A program made the position numbers and the translations under genes. The notes under the pieces are model-generated. The model was not told the origin of the DNA. It did no database searches and saw nothing but the letters and a program-made list of their open reading frames with translations. A DNA stretch of 64,000 bases from Pseudomonadota bacterium. Lineage in GTDB: Bacteria; Myxococcota_A; Polyangia; Polyangiales; Polyangiaceae. Below, one piece after another: positions 8,755 to 18,362 of this stretch. The first letter of the stretch is position 1. The number at the start of each line of letters is the position of its first letter. The stretch is taken from positions 45,588 through 109,587 of the forward strand of contig JAEWRL010000174.1 of the NCBI GenBank assembly GCA_023398955.1. The letters are read 5' to 3'.

Positions 8755-9948
8755 GTGGACTCCCCGCGAACCCCCAATGGTCCAATCCGCGTCGTCTTGG
8801 TCGACGATTCAGCGATTTGCCGCCACCAGCTGCGGGAGATCCTCCAGCAGGACGGACACATCGCCGTCGTCGGAGAGGGCAGCCGCGGGGAGGATGCCCT
8901 CCCGCTCATCGGCAAACACAAACCGCAGCTCCTGGTCATCGATCTGGTGATGCCCGGTCAAGGGGGGCAAGAGACCATCAGCGCCGTCATGGCGAGCCAT
9001 CCACTGCCGATTCTGGTCCTGACGGCGCAGCCGGAGGGCGTGAGGCAGGTGGCCGTATTCGACGCCATTCGCCGCGGCGCCTTGGACCTCGCGGAGAAGC
9101 CGCGGCGAGGAGACCGCGCGGCAGAAGGACAGCTGCGGCGCAGCGTCCACACTCTGGCGAGTATCCCCGTCGTTCGTCACGTCGCGGGTAAGATCAGCTC
9201 CGATTCGCGCCGCGCTTCCCGCCAGCGCACGTCCACGCACCCGCTGCCACTGAGGCAAGCAGGGCTCGGTCCTTCGGCGGATGACGCGGAGACGGGCTCG
9301 CCGGCTCCCGAGGGCACGAACCGCCTGTCGAGCACGCCACCGGCACCCGGCGCCCTGCGTGGCGGTCCCCTCGTCGTCGGGCTGGGTGCCTCGGCGGGCG
9401 GCCCAGCTCCCCTGGCCAGTCTTCTCGCGAGCCTGACCGACGATTTTCCTGCCGCGATGGCCGTGGTGCAACACCTTCCCAAGGGGTTCGTGCAAGCCTT
9501 CGCCGAGTACCTGCGCAGCCGGGTGCACTTCCCCGTCAAGACCATCCTAGGCCGGGAGGTCATCCATCCGGGCGTCATCTATCTGGCCGTCGACGATCAT
9601 CATCTCGTGACCAGCGGTGACTACCTGTGTACGAGCGAGGCGCCCGCGGAGAATGGTCACCGCCCCTCCGTGGAGCTGCTCTTCTCCTCCCTTGCAAATA
9701 CCCACGGTTCGCGTGCCAGTGGGGTCATTCTCAGCGGAATCGGCAACGATGGCGTCCGCGGTATGGCCGCCATGCGAGACAAAGGTGCGCTCACGTTGGC
9801 CCAGAGCGAAGAGAGCTGTGCTGTCTTCGGCATGCCAGCGGCCGCACTGCAGTCCGGGGCCGCGCGGGCCTCTGGCGCCCCTGAGGAGCTGGCCCGCGAG
9901 CTTTGTCGCTGGGCCGTTGCACAACCGAAATGGCGAATCGCGCAATGA
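8755..9948 (+). CDS. cheB: CheB protein-glutamate methylesterase / response regulator
   Basis: 397 residues from GTG 8755, 6 nt after the cheA stop. The N-terminal receiver has VDDS and the phospho-acceptor Asp in VIDLVMPG. A linker of about 60 residues rich in Arg, Ser and Pro follows. The C-terminal esterase domain keeps the catalytic triad: Ser in LGASAGGP, His in VVQHLPKGF and Asp in SGIGNDGVRGM. It removes methyl groups from, or deamidates, receptor glutamates and so resets the array. The gene ends in a 4-nt overlap with cheR. All catalytic residues are present, so an adaptation function for the upstream receptor is well supported. Confidence 0.95.
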   Translation: MDSPRTPNGPIRVVLVDDSAICRHQLREILQQDGHIAVVGEGSRGEDALPLIGKHKPQLLVIDLVMPGQGGQETISAVMASHPLPILVLTAQPEGVRQVAVFDAIRRGALDLAEKPRRGDRAAEGQLRRSVHTLASIPVVRHVAGKISSDSRRASRQRTSTHPLPLRQAGLGPSADDAETGSPAPEGTNRLSSTPPAPGALRGGPLVVGLGASAGGPAPLASLLASLTDDFPAAMAVVQHLPKGFVQAFAEYLRSRVHFPVKTILGREVIHPGVIYLAVDDHHLVTSGDYLCTSEAPAENGHRPSVELLFSSLANTHGSRASGVILSGIGNDGVRGMAAMRDKGALTLAQSEESCAVFGMPAAALQSGAARASGAPEELARELCRWAVAQPKWRIAQ

Positions 9949-11324
9949 AGTCGGAACACTTGGAGCAGCTCACCAGCTTGCTGCGGCGGCAGGCTGGGCT
10001 CGACCTGGGCCGAGGAGGCATGGGGGCGAACCTCGAGCGAGTGGTTGGCGATCGCCTTGCCGCTGAAGGTCTGCTCTTCGAGGAATACATGGCCCGCTTG
10101 AACGCGCCGGGAAGCAGCGAGATGAAGCTGCTCCTCGAGGCCATGACCGTCGTCTACACGTGGTTTTTCCGAGATCCGGGGCAGTTCCGCGTGCTGGAGG
10201 AGCTCCTTCAACAGAACCATACAGGGTCCCCGCTGGGCATCTGGGTTGCGGGATGCGCCACGGGCGAGGAACCATACTCGGTCGCGCTGTTGGCCGATCG
10301 TTGCGGCAGGAGCGTCGAGATCCTGGCAACGGATCTCAACAGCGGGGCGCTCCGCCACGCCACCGAGGGGCGCTATACCGCATCGAGCCTCAACGCCGTC
10401 GATGCCGACATGCGAACTCGCTACCTCGGGGAGCGGCCCGGCGACTACGTCGTCCCCGAGCACGTGCGACGCGCTGTCCGCTTCCAGGTTCGGAACCTCA
10501 TGGATCCGCCCCCTCAACCGCCCTCCCCCCGTGGGTGGGATCTGATCCTCTGCCGGAACGTGCTCATCTACTTCGGCCGCGAGCCCGCCCGCAGGACCCT
10601 CGATGCTATGGCCGCCAGCCTGGCGCCGGGTGGGCACATGATGCTCGGCGCCAGTGAAGCCATCCTCGAGCAACCCTCGAGTCTGCACGTCGTGGGCGTA
10701 GCTGGGCGCGCCGTGCTCCAGCGTCCGGGACCACGGACGCTGCAACCAGTCCGGCCGCGCTGGGAACTCGAACAGCCCCGCGAGCTCCCACGCTTCCCGC
10801 GCACCCCCAGCCCGCCCGCGCCAGTGCAGGCCTTGCCACTCCTGCGCACCCCCAACCCGATTCCACCAATGCAGGCCCTGCCACCGCGGGGCTCCTCGCG
10901 CCCACCCACGCCATCACCCTCCGAGGCCGCCATCGAGGCTGGGCGCGCCGCGCTCGACGCGGGCGACGTGGGAGCAGCACGGGACAGCTTTGCCATGGCT
11001 GTCGCGTTGGAACCGACCAGCGCAGAGGCGCTCATGTTCGGCGGCATCACCAGCTATCTCCACGGTGACCTGCCTGACGCCCTGCGACAGCTGCGCGGTG
11101 CCCTCTGTCTGGACGGGTCACTGTGGGCAGCCTGCTTCTATCAGGCCCTCTGTTTCGAGAATATGGGGTACGCGGAGGACGCAGCTCGCAGCTACGCGCA
11201 GGTGCTCCGGCTCACGAGCGACGTGCAGGCAGGGCGGGAGGAGGGAGTCGGCTTCCTGGCTGCGTGGCGGGCGGACTTGCTCGCGATTGCAAACAAACGT
11301 GCGGGCCAGCCTCGCGCCGGGTAG
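9945..11324 (+). CDS. cheR: CheR receptor methyltransferase with C-terminal TPR region
   Basis: 459 residues. ATG 9945 overlaps the cheB stop, so I preferred it to in-frame starts at 9903 and 9930. The N-terminal helical domain and SAM-binding domain are clear: TWFFRDPGQF, WVAGCATGEEPYSVA (SAM motif) and DLILCRNVLIYFG. It transfers methyl groups to receptor glutamates. After a Pro-rich linker (about residues 262-310, with two copies of a QALP-type motif) come TPR-like helices (AGDVGAARDSFAMAVALEP and following). CheR-TPR fusions occur in WspC- and FrzF-like systems. The gene closes the operon; mutS2 begins about 125 nt later. Confidence 0.93.
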   Translation: MKSEHLEQLTSLLRRQAGLDLGRGGMGANLERVVGDRLAAEGLLFEEYMARLNAPGSSEMKLLLEAMTVVYTWFFRDPGQFRVLEELLQQNHTGSPLGIWVAGCATGEEPYSVALLADRCGRSVEILATDLNSGALRHATEGRYTASSLNAVDADMRTRYLGERPGDYVVPEHVRRAVRFQVRNLMDPPPQPPSPRGWDLILCRNVLIYFGREPARRTLDAMAASLAPGGHMMLGASEAILEQPSSLHVVGVAGRAVLQRPGPRTLQPVRPRWELEQPRELPRFPRTPSPPAPVQALPLLRTPNPIPPMQALPPRGSSRPPTPSPSEAAIEAGRAALDAGDVGAARDSFAMAVALEPTSAEALMFGGITSYLHGDLPDALRQLRGALCLDGSLWAACFYQALCFENMGYAEDAARSYAQVLRLTSDVQAGREEGVGFLAAWRADLLAIANKRAGQPRAG

Positions 11325-11448
11325 CCTCGCGCGCGCTAGAAGGCGGAGGCCCCGGGAATGCCGGGAGGACTCTCCGCGCCGCGGCCAGCGGTGGACGTGG
11401 CCAGGCGCTGCGCTAGAGCTCGCCGACGCGATAGGACACCGCCAGACG

Positions 11449-13899
11449 ATGCCACCCACAGCGCCTTCTACACAGACGCCCGAGCGACTGGAAGCCCGCA
11501 CCCGTGACCACCTGGAGTGGGATCTGGTACTCGAGAGCTTCGCGGAGCACTGCCTCAGCGCAGCCGCTGCGCGCCACCTGCAGAACCGCAAGCCAGCCGG
11601 CTCCTTGGCACAGGCCACCCAGCTCATGGAGCTCACGCGACAAGCGCTGCGGGCATCCGCGGCAGAGGAACCGGCACCACAGCTCGCGTTTCCCGACATG
11701 GAAGACGTGCTCGCTCGCACCCGCAAGGGTAGCCTCGCAACCGGTGCGGAGCTCCGCGGCATCTCTGACATGCTCTTGGTAGCGAGTCGGCTGCGGAGCT
11801 ATGCCAAGCAGCACGCACAGCAGTGGCCACTCTTGTGCACAGCCCTCGACAGTGCCCCTTCACTCGATACCCTGCAGGCCCGCCTGGAGGGCGCGGTGGA
11901 CAAGGACGGCAGCATTCTGGACGCCGCATCGAAGGACTTGCGCGACGCGCGGCGGCAGGCTGGTGAGATCCGCCGTGAGGTCCAGAAGCGCCTCCAAAAC
12001 ATGCTAGAGCGCTATCGCCCGGCGCTCCGAGACGACTACTATGCGGAGCGCGACGGTCGCTACGTTCTCCCGGTTCGCTCCGATTCCCACGTGAAGGTCC
12101 AGGGCGTAGTCCTTGGGTCCAGCGCCTCTGGAGGGACCCTCTATGTCGAACCCCAGGAGCTGACGGGCGAGGCAAACCGCCTGCAGCTCGCAGAAGCAGC
12201 CGTGGAACGTGAGGAAGCGAAGGTACTCGACGAGCTGAGTCGACTCGTGCAGGAGGCGAGCGGAGAGCTTCAGCACGCCTGCGAATCCTGCACCCGTGCC
12301 GACGAGCTCGGTGCTATCACCCGTTGGGCGAAGCGCACGAGAGCGAGCGCGGTCCAGCTCACCACCAGACCAACGTTGTCCCTCTTCGGCGTGCGCCATC
12401 CGCTCCTGGCGGTGCGGGACGCAGCCGTCGTTCCCAACGACGTCGCGCTCGCAGGGGGCAAGGCGCTCATCGTGAGCGGACCGAACGCTGGAGGCAAGAC
12501 CGCGCTCTTGAAGTGCATCGGAGTATCGGTCTTGATGGCGAAGACAGGCCTGCCCATCCCCGCTGAAGCGAGCTCCGTGGTGGGCTGGTTCGGCAGCGTC
12601 TATGCCGATATGGGCGACGACCAATCGCTGACCATGTCGCTTTCGACCTTCAGCGCTCACGTGACCAGCCTCGCCGGCATCGCCGTACACTCCGCGGACT
12701 CGAGCCTCGCCCTCCTCGACGAGGTTGCGGCCGGAACGGATCCCGAGGAGGGCTCTGCCCTGGCCGCCGCCCTGATTGAAGCGCTCGTGAGCAAAGGTGC
12801 TGCCGTCGTCGCGACGACGCACTATGAGCGCCTCAAGGAGCTCGCGGCGAGCAGCGTCGATCTGCAGAACGGTTCGGTGGGGTTCGACCTCGAGACGTTG
12901 TCACCGACATACCGTCTCGCTGTTGGCGCACCAGGTCCGTCGACTGCCCTGATCGTGGCCGAGCGCTTCGGTATGCCCGAAGGGGTCGTCCAAAGAGCGC
13001 GCGAGCTCCTGCCCGTAGACTCGGTAGATCGCGAGGCTCTCGTGCAGGCCCTCCAAGCAGAAAGGGCACGCCTCGAGAAGGCCGCCAAGGAGGCGGAGGA
13101 ACACGCGCGCCGCCAGGAGCAGTTGCGACACGCCATCGAGGAGGAGAAGAAGACCCTTCGCGAGAAGGAGCGCGCACGCCTCGAGAGGAGCTCGCAGGAG
13201 CTCATGGCGGACCTCCAGGAGGCCAGACACACTCTCCGCGCGGTCCGCGGTCGCATCAAGTCCCAGGAGCTTCTCGACGCGACCGAGCTACGTCGACTCG
13301 AGCGAGCCATCGATGACGCAGCGAAGCCAGTGGCTCTCGGTGGTGCTGCCCAGCGGGCGATGAGGGCCCTGGATGAAGCTGCCTCTGCGCCGATCGGCGC
13401 GGCTTCGCTGGTACCGGGGACGCGGGTGTTCCTCCCGCGCCTCGGAGCACAGGGGGTCATCAGCGGAGTCTCCGAGCGCGGGCAGCTCACGGTGCAGGTC
13501 GGCGCCCTCAAGCTCAAGGCGAGCGCAGAGGACGTCGTCGTGGCGTCGCCTGCAGCGCCTCCCCAAGGGAGCAAACAGGCGTCGGCGCGCCGCCGCCAGG
13601 AGCCCAGGGAGGAGGCAAATACCCCCCGAACGGATGCCCTTCGGACCTCGTCGAATACCGTGAACCTTCGAGGACAGCGCGTGGATGAAGCCCTCGATGA
13701 GATCGATCGCTTCATCGATGGACTGCTCCGGCGCGGCGAGCCGAGCGGGTTTGTCCTCCACGGGCACGGTACGGGTGCGCTGAAGCTGGCCGTCCGAAGC
13801 CACCTTGCCGCGCATCCGCTGGTGTCACGCTCGCGCCCCGCCGAGAGGGACGAGGGCGGAGACGCCTTCAGTGTCTTCTGGTTGGATGGCTCCGCTTGA
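11449..13899 (+). CDS. mutS2: Endonuclease MutS2
   Basis: 816 residues when started at ATG 11449; the same frame is open back to 10990, but that part lies inside cheR. The core/lever region is followed by the MutS-type ATPase with Walker A GPNAGGKT, Walker B SLALLDEVAAGTDPEEG and the switch His in ATTHYERL. A long charged coiled coil (about 530-640) precedes the C-terminal Smr nuclease domain, seen as VNLRGQRVDEALDEID and VLHGHGTGALKLAV. MutS2 lacks the mismatch-recognition domain. It acts on branched or recombination intermediates and, in Bacillus, on collided ribosomes. Length and domain order are normal. Its place after the chemosensory operon looks incidental. Confidence 0.94.
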   Translation: MPPTAPSTQTPERLEARTRDHLEWDLVLESFAEHCLSAAAARHLQNRKPAGSLAQATQLMELTRQALRASAAEEPAPQLAFPDMEDVLARTRKGSLATGAELRGISDMLLVASRLRSYAKQHAQQWPLLCTALDSAPSLDTLQARLEGAVDKDGSILDAASKDLRDARRQAGEIRREVQKRLQNMLERYRPALRDDYYAERDGRYVLPVRSDSHVKVQGVVLGSSASGGTLYVEPQELTGEANRLQLAEAAVEREEAKVLDELSRLVQEASGELQHACESCTRADELGAITRWAKRTRASAVQLTTRPTLSLFGVRHPLLAVRDAAVVPNDVALAGGKALIVSGPNAGGKTALLKCIGVSVLMAKTGLPIPAEASSVVGWFGSVYADMGDDQSLTMSLSTFSAHVTSLAGIAVHSADSSLALLDEVAAGTDPEEGSALAAALIEALVSKGAAVVATTHYERLKELAASSVDLQNGSVGFDLETLSPTYRLAVGAPGPSTALIVAERFGMPEGVVQRARELLPVDSVDREALVQALQAERARLEKAAKEAEEHARRQEQLRHAIEEEKKTLREKERARLERSSQELMADLQEARHTLRAVRGRIKSQELLDATELRRLERAIDDAAKPVALGGAAQRAMRALDEAASAPIGAASLVPGTRVFLPRLGAQGVISGVSERGQLTVQVGALKLKASAEDVVVASPAAPPQGSKQASARRRQEPREEANTPRTDALRTSSNTVNLRGQRVDEALDEIDRFIDGLLRRGEPSGFVLHGHGTGALKLAVRSHLAAHPLVSRSRPAERDEGGDAFSVFWLDGSA

Positions 13900-13936
13900 C
13901 CGAACCGATCCACCAAACAGAGCAACTGGGCAGCCG

Positions 13937-14740
13937 CTAGCGCACGCCAGACTGGCCGAGGGGCTCAGCAATCACCCTGCGGACCTCCTGGACGAGCTCC
14001 TTGAGGCGGCGCCGGCCGAACGCGGCGGGATCGATCGGCGGGTGGATCGTGGCCACGACGGCCACCCCGTGTCTCACGCGGACGGCTCGCGCGGGCAGGA
14101 TACGACGGGTTCCGTCGATCGTGATGGGCAAGATGCGAGTCTTGGCTGCCAAAGCGACGTGAAACCCGCCACGCTTGAACTCCCCCAGAGAGCCATCGGG
14201 GCTGCGCGTCCCCTCTGGGGCCATCCAGATGTCGAGACCCGAAGCTAGACTCTTCGCCGCGTCGTCCAGGGAGGCCATCGCCTGACGGCGATCCGAGCGA
14301 TCGAGCCTCACGAACTCTGAGGCTGCAAGGGCCTTACCCCAGACGGGAACACGAAAGAGCTCCGCCTTGGCCACCATCCGAATGGGGCGCTCCAGAGCAA
14401 CATAGAGCACTGGGATGTCGTACAGCGACTGGTGGTTGCTCATCACCACGAATCGTTCGGGCGTCTCGGCATGCTCTCTGCCTGCCACCTCGACACGGGC
14501 ACGCGCGTGCTCGAGGCACCGCGCCGCCCACGTCATCAGGCGCGCCTGCGAGGCTTCCCGCGTCACCACGCCACGGCGCGCGTCCCACAACGTCCCAACA
14601 CTGATGCGCAGAGTCTCGGCAATCCCGAGCCCGAGGCTCGCGACAGACCCGACCGCGCCGGCTTCCCGTTCTCCGTCTCGAGGGTTCACGGCCCGATTCA
14701 AGTCGCCTTCTGGCGCCCGAACAAGGGAGTTTGCGTGCAT
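13937..14740 (-). CDS. plsC: 1-acylglycerol-3-phosphate acyltransferase (PlsC family)
   Basis: Contains the two PlsC-family blocks: the catalytic NHQSLYD (NHx4D) and the substrate-binding APEGTRS. It therefore probably acylates lysophosphatidic acid or a related lysophospholipid at the membrane. ATG 14740 gives 267 residues, the usual family length. A longer form from GTG 14815 would overlap the preceding M20 gene by about 22 nt, and neither start has a convincing ribosome site, so the N-terminus is uncertain. It lies just downstream of the M20 amidohydrolase on the same strand and converges with mutS2 across a 37-nt gap. Confidence 0.85.
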   Translation of the reverse strand: MHANSLVRAPEGDLNRAVNPRDGEREAGAVGSVASLGLGIAETLRISVGTLWDARRGVVTREASQARLMTWAARCLEHARARVEVAGREHAETPERFVVMSNHQSLYDIPVLYVALERPIRMVAKAELFRVPVWGKALAASEFVRLDRSDRRQAMASLDDAAKSLASGLDIWMAPEGTRSPDGSLGEFKRGGFHVALAAKTRILPITIDGTRRILPARAVRVRHGVAVVATIHPPIDPAAFGRRRLKELVQEVRRVIAEPLGQSGVR

Positions 14741-14792
14741 CCTGCGGTGGGTCGATTCGGCCAGCCAAGCAACCGACTGACGCACCTCGCGC

Positions 14793-15917
14793 TCAGCCAA
14801 CGCACCAATCCTCACAGAGTTCGAGATAAATCGCTGCGGCGAGGCGGATCGCCTCGCACTCACACCATTCGTCCGTCGCATGCGCCTGGCTCGGCACGCC
14901 GGGGCCGAGAACAACGGCTGGTGGAGCTCCGAGGGCTGGCAGCAGATAGGAGGCGTCCGTGAAGTACGGCATGCCGGACGGTCGTATCTGGCCCGGCGCG
15001 TGCTTGGAAGCGATGGTGAGGACTCGCTGCACCCAGGGCACCTCGCCCGGGGTAGCGACAGGCGACGCAGCTCGCGTCACCGTCACCGTCGCCTCGGCGC
15101 CGATGGCAGCCTGCACCCGCTGGAGCACAGCCTCGATAGCGAGCCCCGGCACGGTTCGGATGTCGACCCCGAGCTCAGCATGGTCCGGCACCATATTGAT
15201 GGCGGTGCCACCGTGCATGGTCCCGACGTTCACTGTCGGACGACCCAGGAGCGCATGAGGCGGCTGCTCGAAGTCGAGCCCTGCGAGCGCCAATGCTCCC
15301 TTTGCTGCCGTGAGGATGGCGCTACGCCCCGCCTCCGGCATGGACCCGTGCGCGGAGCGGCCGTGAAACTCGACCCTGAGCCTTACGGCACCCTTGTGGG
15401 CCAGCGCGACAGCGTTCGCCGTCGGCTCGGCAATGACGAGTGCTCCGGCCTGGGGCAGGCAGCCTCCGTGCGACGCGAGCACCTGGGCTCCTTCACAACC
15501 CGTTTCCTCCCCGACGGTGAGAACCAGCAAGACGTCGCGACGGCGTTGGCGGCGGCAACGCAGCTCAGAGACCGCGCCTAGCATGGCGGCAACGCCAGAC
15601 TTCATGTCCGAAGCCCCTCGACCGTAGAGCCGCCCCTCCTCGATTTCGCCGCCGAATGGATCGCGCCGCCACGCCGCTTCACCGAGGGGCACCGTATCGA
15701 GATGACCCGTGAAGCAGAGCGGCAGTGCTGGGTCGGCACCCCGCAGCCGAGCAAGCACGCTCGGGCGTCCTTCCGCCAGCTCGACGAGGCTCACCTCCAG
15801 CCCCCATCCTTCGAGCAGCTCCGCAACGAAACGCGCGCAGGGCCCTTCATTGCCCGGCGGGTTCGTAGAGTCGAATCGAATGAGCTGCTGAGTCAGCCGT
15901 ACCACGTCCATGTTCAT
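14793..15917 (-). CDS. M20 family metallohydrolase (ArgE/DapE type)
   Basis: About 374 residues from ATG 15917 (MNMDVVRLTQQLIRFDSTNP); an extension back to 16067 is possible but unlike the family. Metal-binding motifs are in place: TGHLDTVP, GASDMKSG, the catalytic GEETGCEG, VIAEPT, and the C-terminal metal His in SQAHATDEW. A dimerisation (lid) domain lies between about 190 and 290. Members hydrolyse N-acyl amino acids or small peptides such as N-acetylornithine or succinyl-diaminopimelate. The sequence alone does not choose between these, and no arginine or lysine biosynthesis genes are adjacent. The gene is divergent from the alpha/beta hydrolase at 16059. Confidence 0.88.
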   Translation of the reverse strand: MNMDVVRLTQQLIRFDSTNPPGNEGPCARFVAELLEGWGLEVSLVELAEGRPSVLARLRGADPALPLCFTGHLDTVPLGEAAWRRDPFGGEIEEGRLYGRGASDMKSGVAAMLGAVSELRCRRQRRRDVLLVLTVGEETGCEGAQVLASHGGCLPQAGALVIAEPTANAVALAHKGAVRLRVEFHGRSAHGSMPEAGRSAILTAAKGALALAGLDFEQPPHALLGRPTVNVGTMHGGTAINMVPDHAELGVDIRTVPGLAIEAVLQRVQAAIGAEATVTVTRAASPVATPGEVPWVQRVLTIASKHAPGQIRPSGMPYFTDASYLLPALGAPPAVVLGPGVPSQAHATDEWCECEAIRLAAAIYLELCEDWCVG

Positions 15918-16058
15918 CTTCCTGGCTGCTTGGGCGAAACCCTCGATGAGCCGGCATAGGGTCAGGCAGACCCAAAAGCAACGCCGCTTCCTGGAGCGGT
16001 GCCAGCTCGCGAGGTTCGGGCGTAGCCCCGTGGCCGGGGCCGTTCCACACTCCCGAGC

Positions 16059-17213
16059 GTGCGACACTGGACGATCTGGCTGCTTTGGCTGACGGGACTG
16101 TTACTTGGCCTCGGCACCGGGGTCCAATCGTCGCGCTGGCAACGGACCCGCGAGCTGCTCTCCGCGATGACGGTCACGCCACGTCAAGAGCTCCCCCTCC
16201 GCTCCGAGCGTGGGTCCTTCTTTCGTGACACGGCAGTGCCGATGCCCGATGGTAGCGAAATTCGGGCGCGCCTCTATGTCCCGCGAGGCCGAAAGCGGCT
16301 CGCCGTCGTCGTGGGTCACGGCGTCCACTACCAAGGCATCGACGAACCGCGGCTGATCGCGTTCTCCAGGCATTTGGCAGCAGCTGGCGTGGTCGTGCTC
16401 ACCCCCGAACTGCCAGGCTTGGTCGACTACAGCATCCGAGAACGGGCGAGGCAGGCTCTCGTCTCCGCGGTTTCGTGGCTCGCAGCGCGCGGCCCGACCA
16501 CGGAAGCCGACGGCATCGGTCTCATCGGGTTCAGCTTCGCTGGCGGGATCGCCCTCCTTTCCGCGACGGACCCTTCCCTGCGGAACCGACTCGCCTACGT
16601 GGCAGCCATCGGAGGCTACCACGATCTGGAACGCTCCCTGCGGTTCCTGCTGACGGACGTGGAGCGTACCCCGTCCGGCAGCAAGCACCGCAAGGCTCAC
16701 GACTACGGTCTCATCGTCCTCGTCTATCGCTACATCGACAAGCTGGTGCCAGCAGCCGAGCGGGACACCGCACGAAGCGTCTTCCGCGCGTGGCTGCAGG
16801 AGCGACGAGGCACCGCCGCCTCCCTCGCGACCGAGCGCCTCAGCATCACGACAGAGGCCCTTTACGAGCGGCTCCTCACGGAGGACTTGGAAGCCTTCCG
16901 CCCGGAGCTCGAGGGCTTCATCGACAGGGACGCAGGCACACTGCGCGCCCTCTCACCGCGAGGCAAACTCTGGCAGGTTGGTGTACCGATCTACCTGCTG
17001 CACGGCGCAGGCGACAACGTCATCCCGCCGAGCGAGACGCGCTGGGCCGCGGCAGAGCTGCGCCAGCTCCGGGGGCCCTGGTGGCAGCTGCCCCAGCCCA
17101 TCGGTTCAGGGAGAGCGCTCGTGACGCCCCTCCTGACTCACATCACTGTGGGTCGCAAACCGGGTTGGCTCGATGAACTCGCTTTCCTCGACTTCATGTC
17201 GCTGCTCGTTTGA
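16059..17213 (+). CDS. Membrane-anchored alpha/beta hydrolase
   Basis: 384 residues from GTG 16059. An N-terminal hydrophobic helix (WTIWLLWLTGLLLGLG) is a signal anchor. The alpha/beta hydrolase core has an HGxx-like oxyanion segment (VVGHGVHYQG), the nucleophile elbow GFSFAGG, an acid in LLHGAGDNVIPP and a late His in LLTHITVG. It resembles dienelactone-hydrolase/acyl-esterase relatives, but the substrate cannot be predicted. The stop codon is the first part of a 13-bp tandem repeat that fills the gap to the metalloprotease gene. Probably cell-envelope located with the catalytic domain outside (inference). Confidence 0.75.
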   Translation: MRHWTIWLLWLTGLLLGLGTGVQSSRWQRTRELLSAMTVTPRQELPLRSERGSFFRDTAVPMPDGSEIRARLYVPRGRKRLAVVVGHGVHYQGIDEPRLIAFSRHLAAAGVVVLTPELPGLVDYSIRERARQALVSAVSWLAARGPTTEADGIGLIGFSFAGGIALLSATDPSLRNRLAYVAAIGGYHDLERSLRFLLTDVERTPSGSKHRKAHDYGLIVLVYRYIDKLVPAAERDTARSVFRAWLQERRGTAASLATERLSITTEALYERLLTEDLEAFRPELEGFIDRDAGTLRALSPRGKLWQVGVPIYLLHGAGDNVIPPSETRWAAAELRQLRGPWWQLPQPIGSGRALVTPLLTHITVGRKPGWLDELAFLDFMSLLV

Positions 17214-17260
17214 GCAGGGCAGATGAGCAGGGCAGATGAGCAGGGCAGATGAGCAGGGCC
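17211..17260. repeat. 13-bp tandem repeat, nearly four copies
   Basis: The unit TGAGCAGGGCAGA is repeated three times and followed by a fourth partial copy. The first copy includes the TGA stop of the hydrolase gene at 17211-17213. Because the unit carries TGA and the period is not a multiple of three, changes in copy number would not alter the protein. Probably slipped-strand expansion. Confidence 0.9.
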
Positions 17261-17360
17261 ATTCCGGACGGCGAGCGGGTTGCTCCACGCGCTGCCCCGA
17301 GACAATGTAGAAGAACGGCGGATTCTCCCCTACCTCGACGTACCACCACGGAGTCCTCGC

Positions 17361-18254
17361 GTGGCACGCAAGCCCTTCTCGGAACCTCCCCCAAGCCACG
17401 TCATCGATCTTCCGCGGCGGGAGTCCCGTGCGCCGAAGCGACCATGGGGAGGCTTCTGGCGGCTCTTCTTCCTCGTGCGTCTGGGAGTCCTGCTCACGGT
17501 GCTTGCCGCTGTCTCTCTCTTGGCCGTTCAGGACTTCACGGGGCGCGCGGCGCGCCTAGAGTGGCGTCGTCCCCTGGAGGTCGCAATCGTCCTGGTTCAG
17601 CAGGGGGAGCTGTCGCCAGCGGGCGTGCGCGCCTTCCGCAGCCGCCTGCCTCGGCTCGAGCAGGAGCTGGCAGGCGAGTTTCTCCGTTACCGTCACGCAG
17701 ATACGCCGCCCTTTAGGTTCTACGTCTATGGACCCGTGAAAGCCCCGCCACCGCCCACTCCCGTCGCGTCCTCGAGCTGGCTCGACCAGTTCGCGGATGG
17801 GGTGGGGCGCCGTGTCTATGCCGAGAGGCTGAATCGACTGGCAAACACCCCGCTGCTCGGGTTCGATTCGCGGGTGTACGTGTCAGTCACTGAACCCGGC
17901 AGGACGAGTCCGCTACGGTTCGTGGAAGGGTTCAGCGAGCAGGGAGGCCGCTATGGCTTCGTCTCAGTGCAGCTGGATCCGACGATGGTCGACTACGCGT
18001 TGTTCGTCGTCGTGCATGAACTCTTCCACACGCTGGGGGCGACGGACAAGTATGACTCCGTGGGTCGAACCGTCGTGCCGAGCGGCCTGGTAGATCCGGC
18101 GCGTGTCCCACTCTATCCCCAACCGAGAGCTGACGTGATGGCCCATGGCCGTCCCGTAAGCGAAGTAAGGGACGAGCCCCCTGCCGATCTGTCCGAGCTT
18201 GGTGTGGGGCCGGCCACTGCTCGAGAGCTCCGTTGGCTGGTTTCGCGGCCGTAG
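17361..18254 (+). CDS. Membrane-anchored zinc metalloprotease-like protein
   Basis: About 297 residues from GTG 17361, which has GGAG 8 nt upstream; a TTG start at 17280 would add 27 residues. A Pro/Arg-rich cytoplasmic tail is followed by one transmembrane helix (FFLVRLGVLLTVLAAVSLLA). The exported domain ends with the zinc signature VVHELFHTLGATDKYD (HExxH with a conserved G..D after it), which marks a catalytic metalloprotease of the metzincin-like type with an Asp possibly as third ligand. I do not recognise a named family for the rest. It lies between the hydrolase and the S33-type lipoprotein on the same strand. The substrate is unknown. Confidence 0.7.
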   Translation: MARKPFSEPPPSHVIDLPRRESRAPKRPWGGFWRLFFLVRLGVLLTVLAAVSLLAVQDFTGRAARLEWRRPLEVAIVLVQQGELSPAGVRAFRSRLPRLEQELAGEFLRYRHADTPPFRFYVYGPVKAPPPPTPVASSSWLDQFADGVGRRVYAERLNRLANTPLLGFDSRVYVSVTEPGRTSPLRFVEGFSEQGGRYGFVSVQLDPTMVDYALFVVVHELFHTLGATDKYDSVGRTVVPSGLVDPARVPLYPQPRADVMAHGRPVSEVRDEPPADLSELGVGPATARELRWLVSRP

Positions 18255-18362
18255 CTCTCCCGCTCCCAACATTCTTGGCAGACGATTCATGTGGCCTTCC
18301 CATCGCTCATGAGTCCGTTAGACTCTTGGGTTCTGCTGCACCTCGCCTCGACTCCCTTCGTG

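Noticed and set aside
10990..11448. Upstream extension of mutS2 overlapping cheR
   Set aside because: The open frame continues, but it is inside cheR-TPR coding sequence and MutS2 similarity begins only after ATG 11449.
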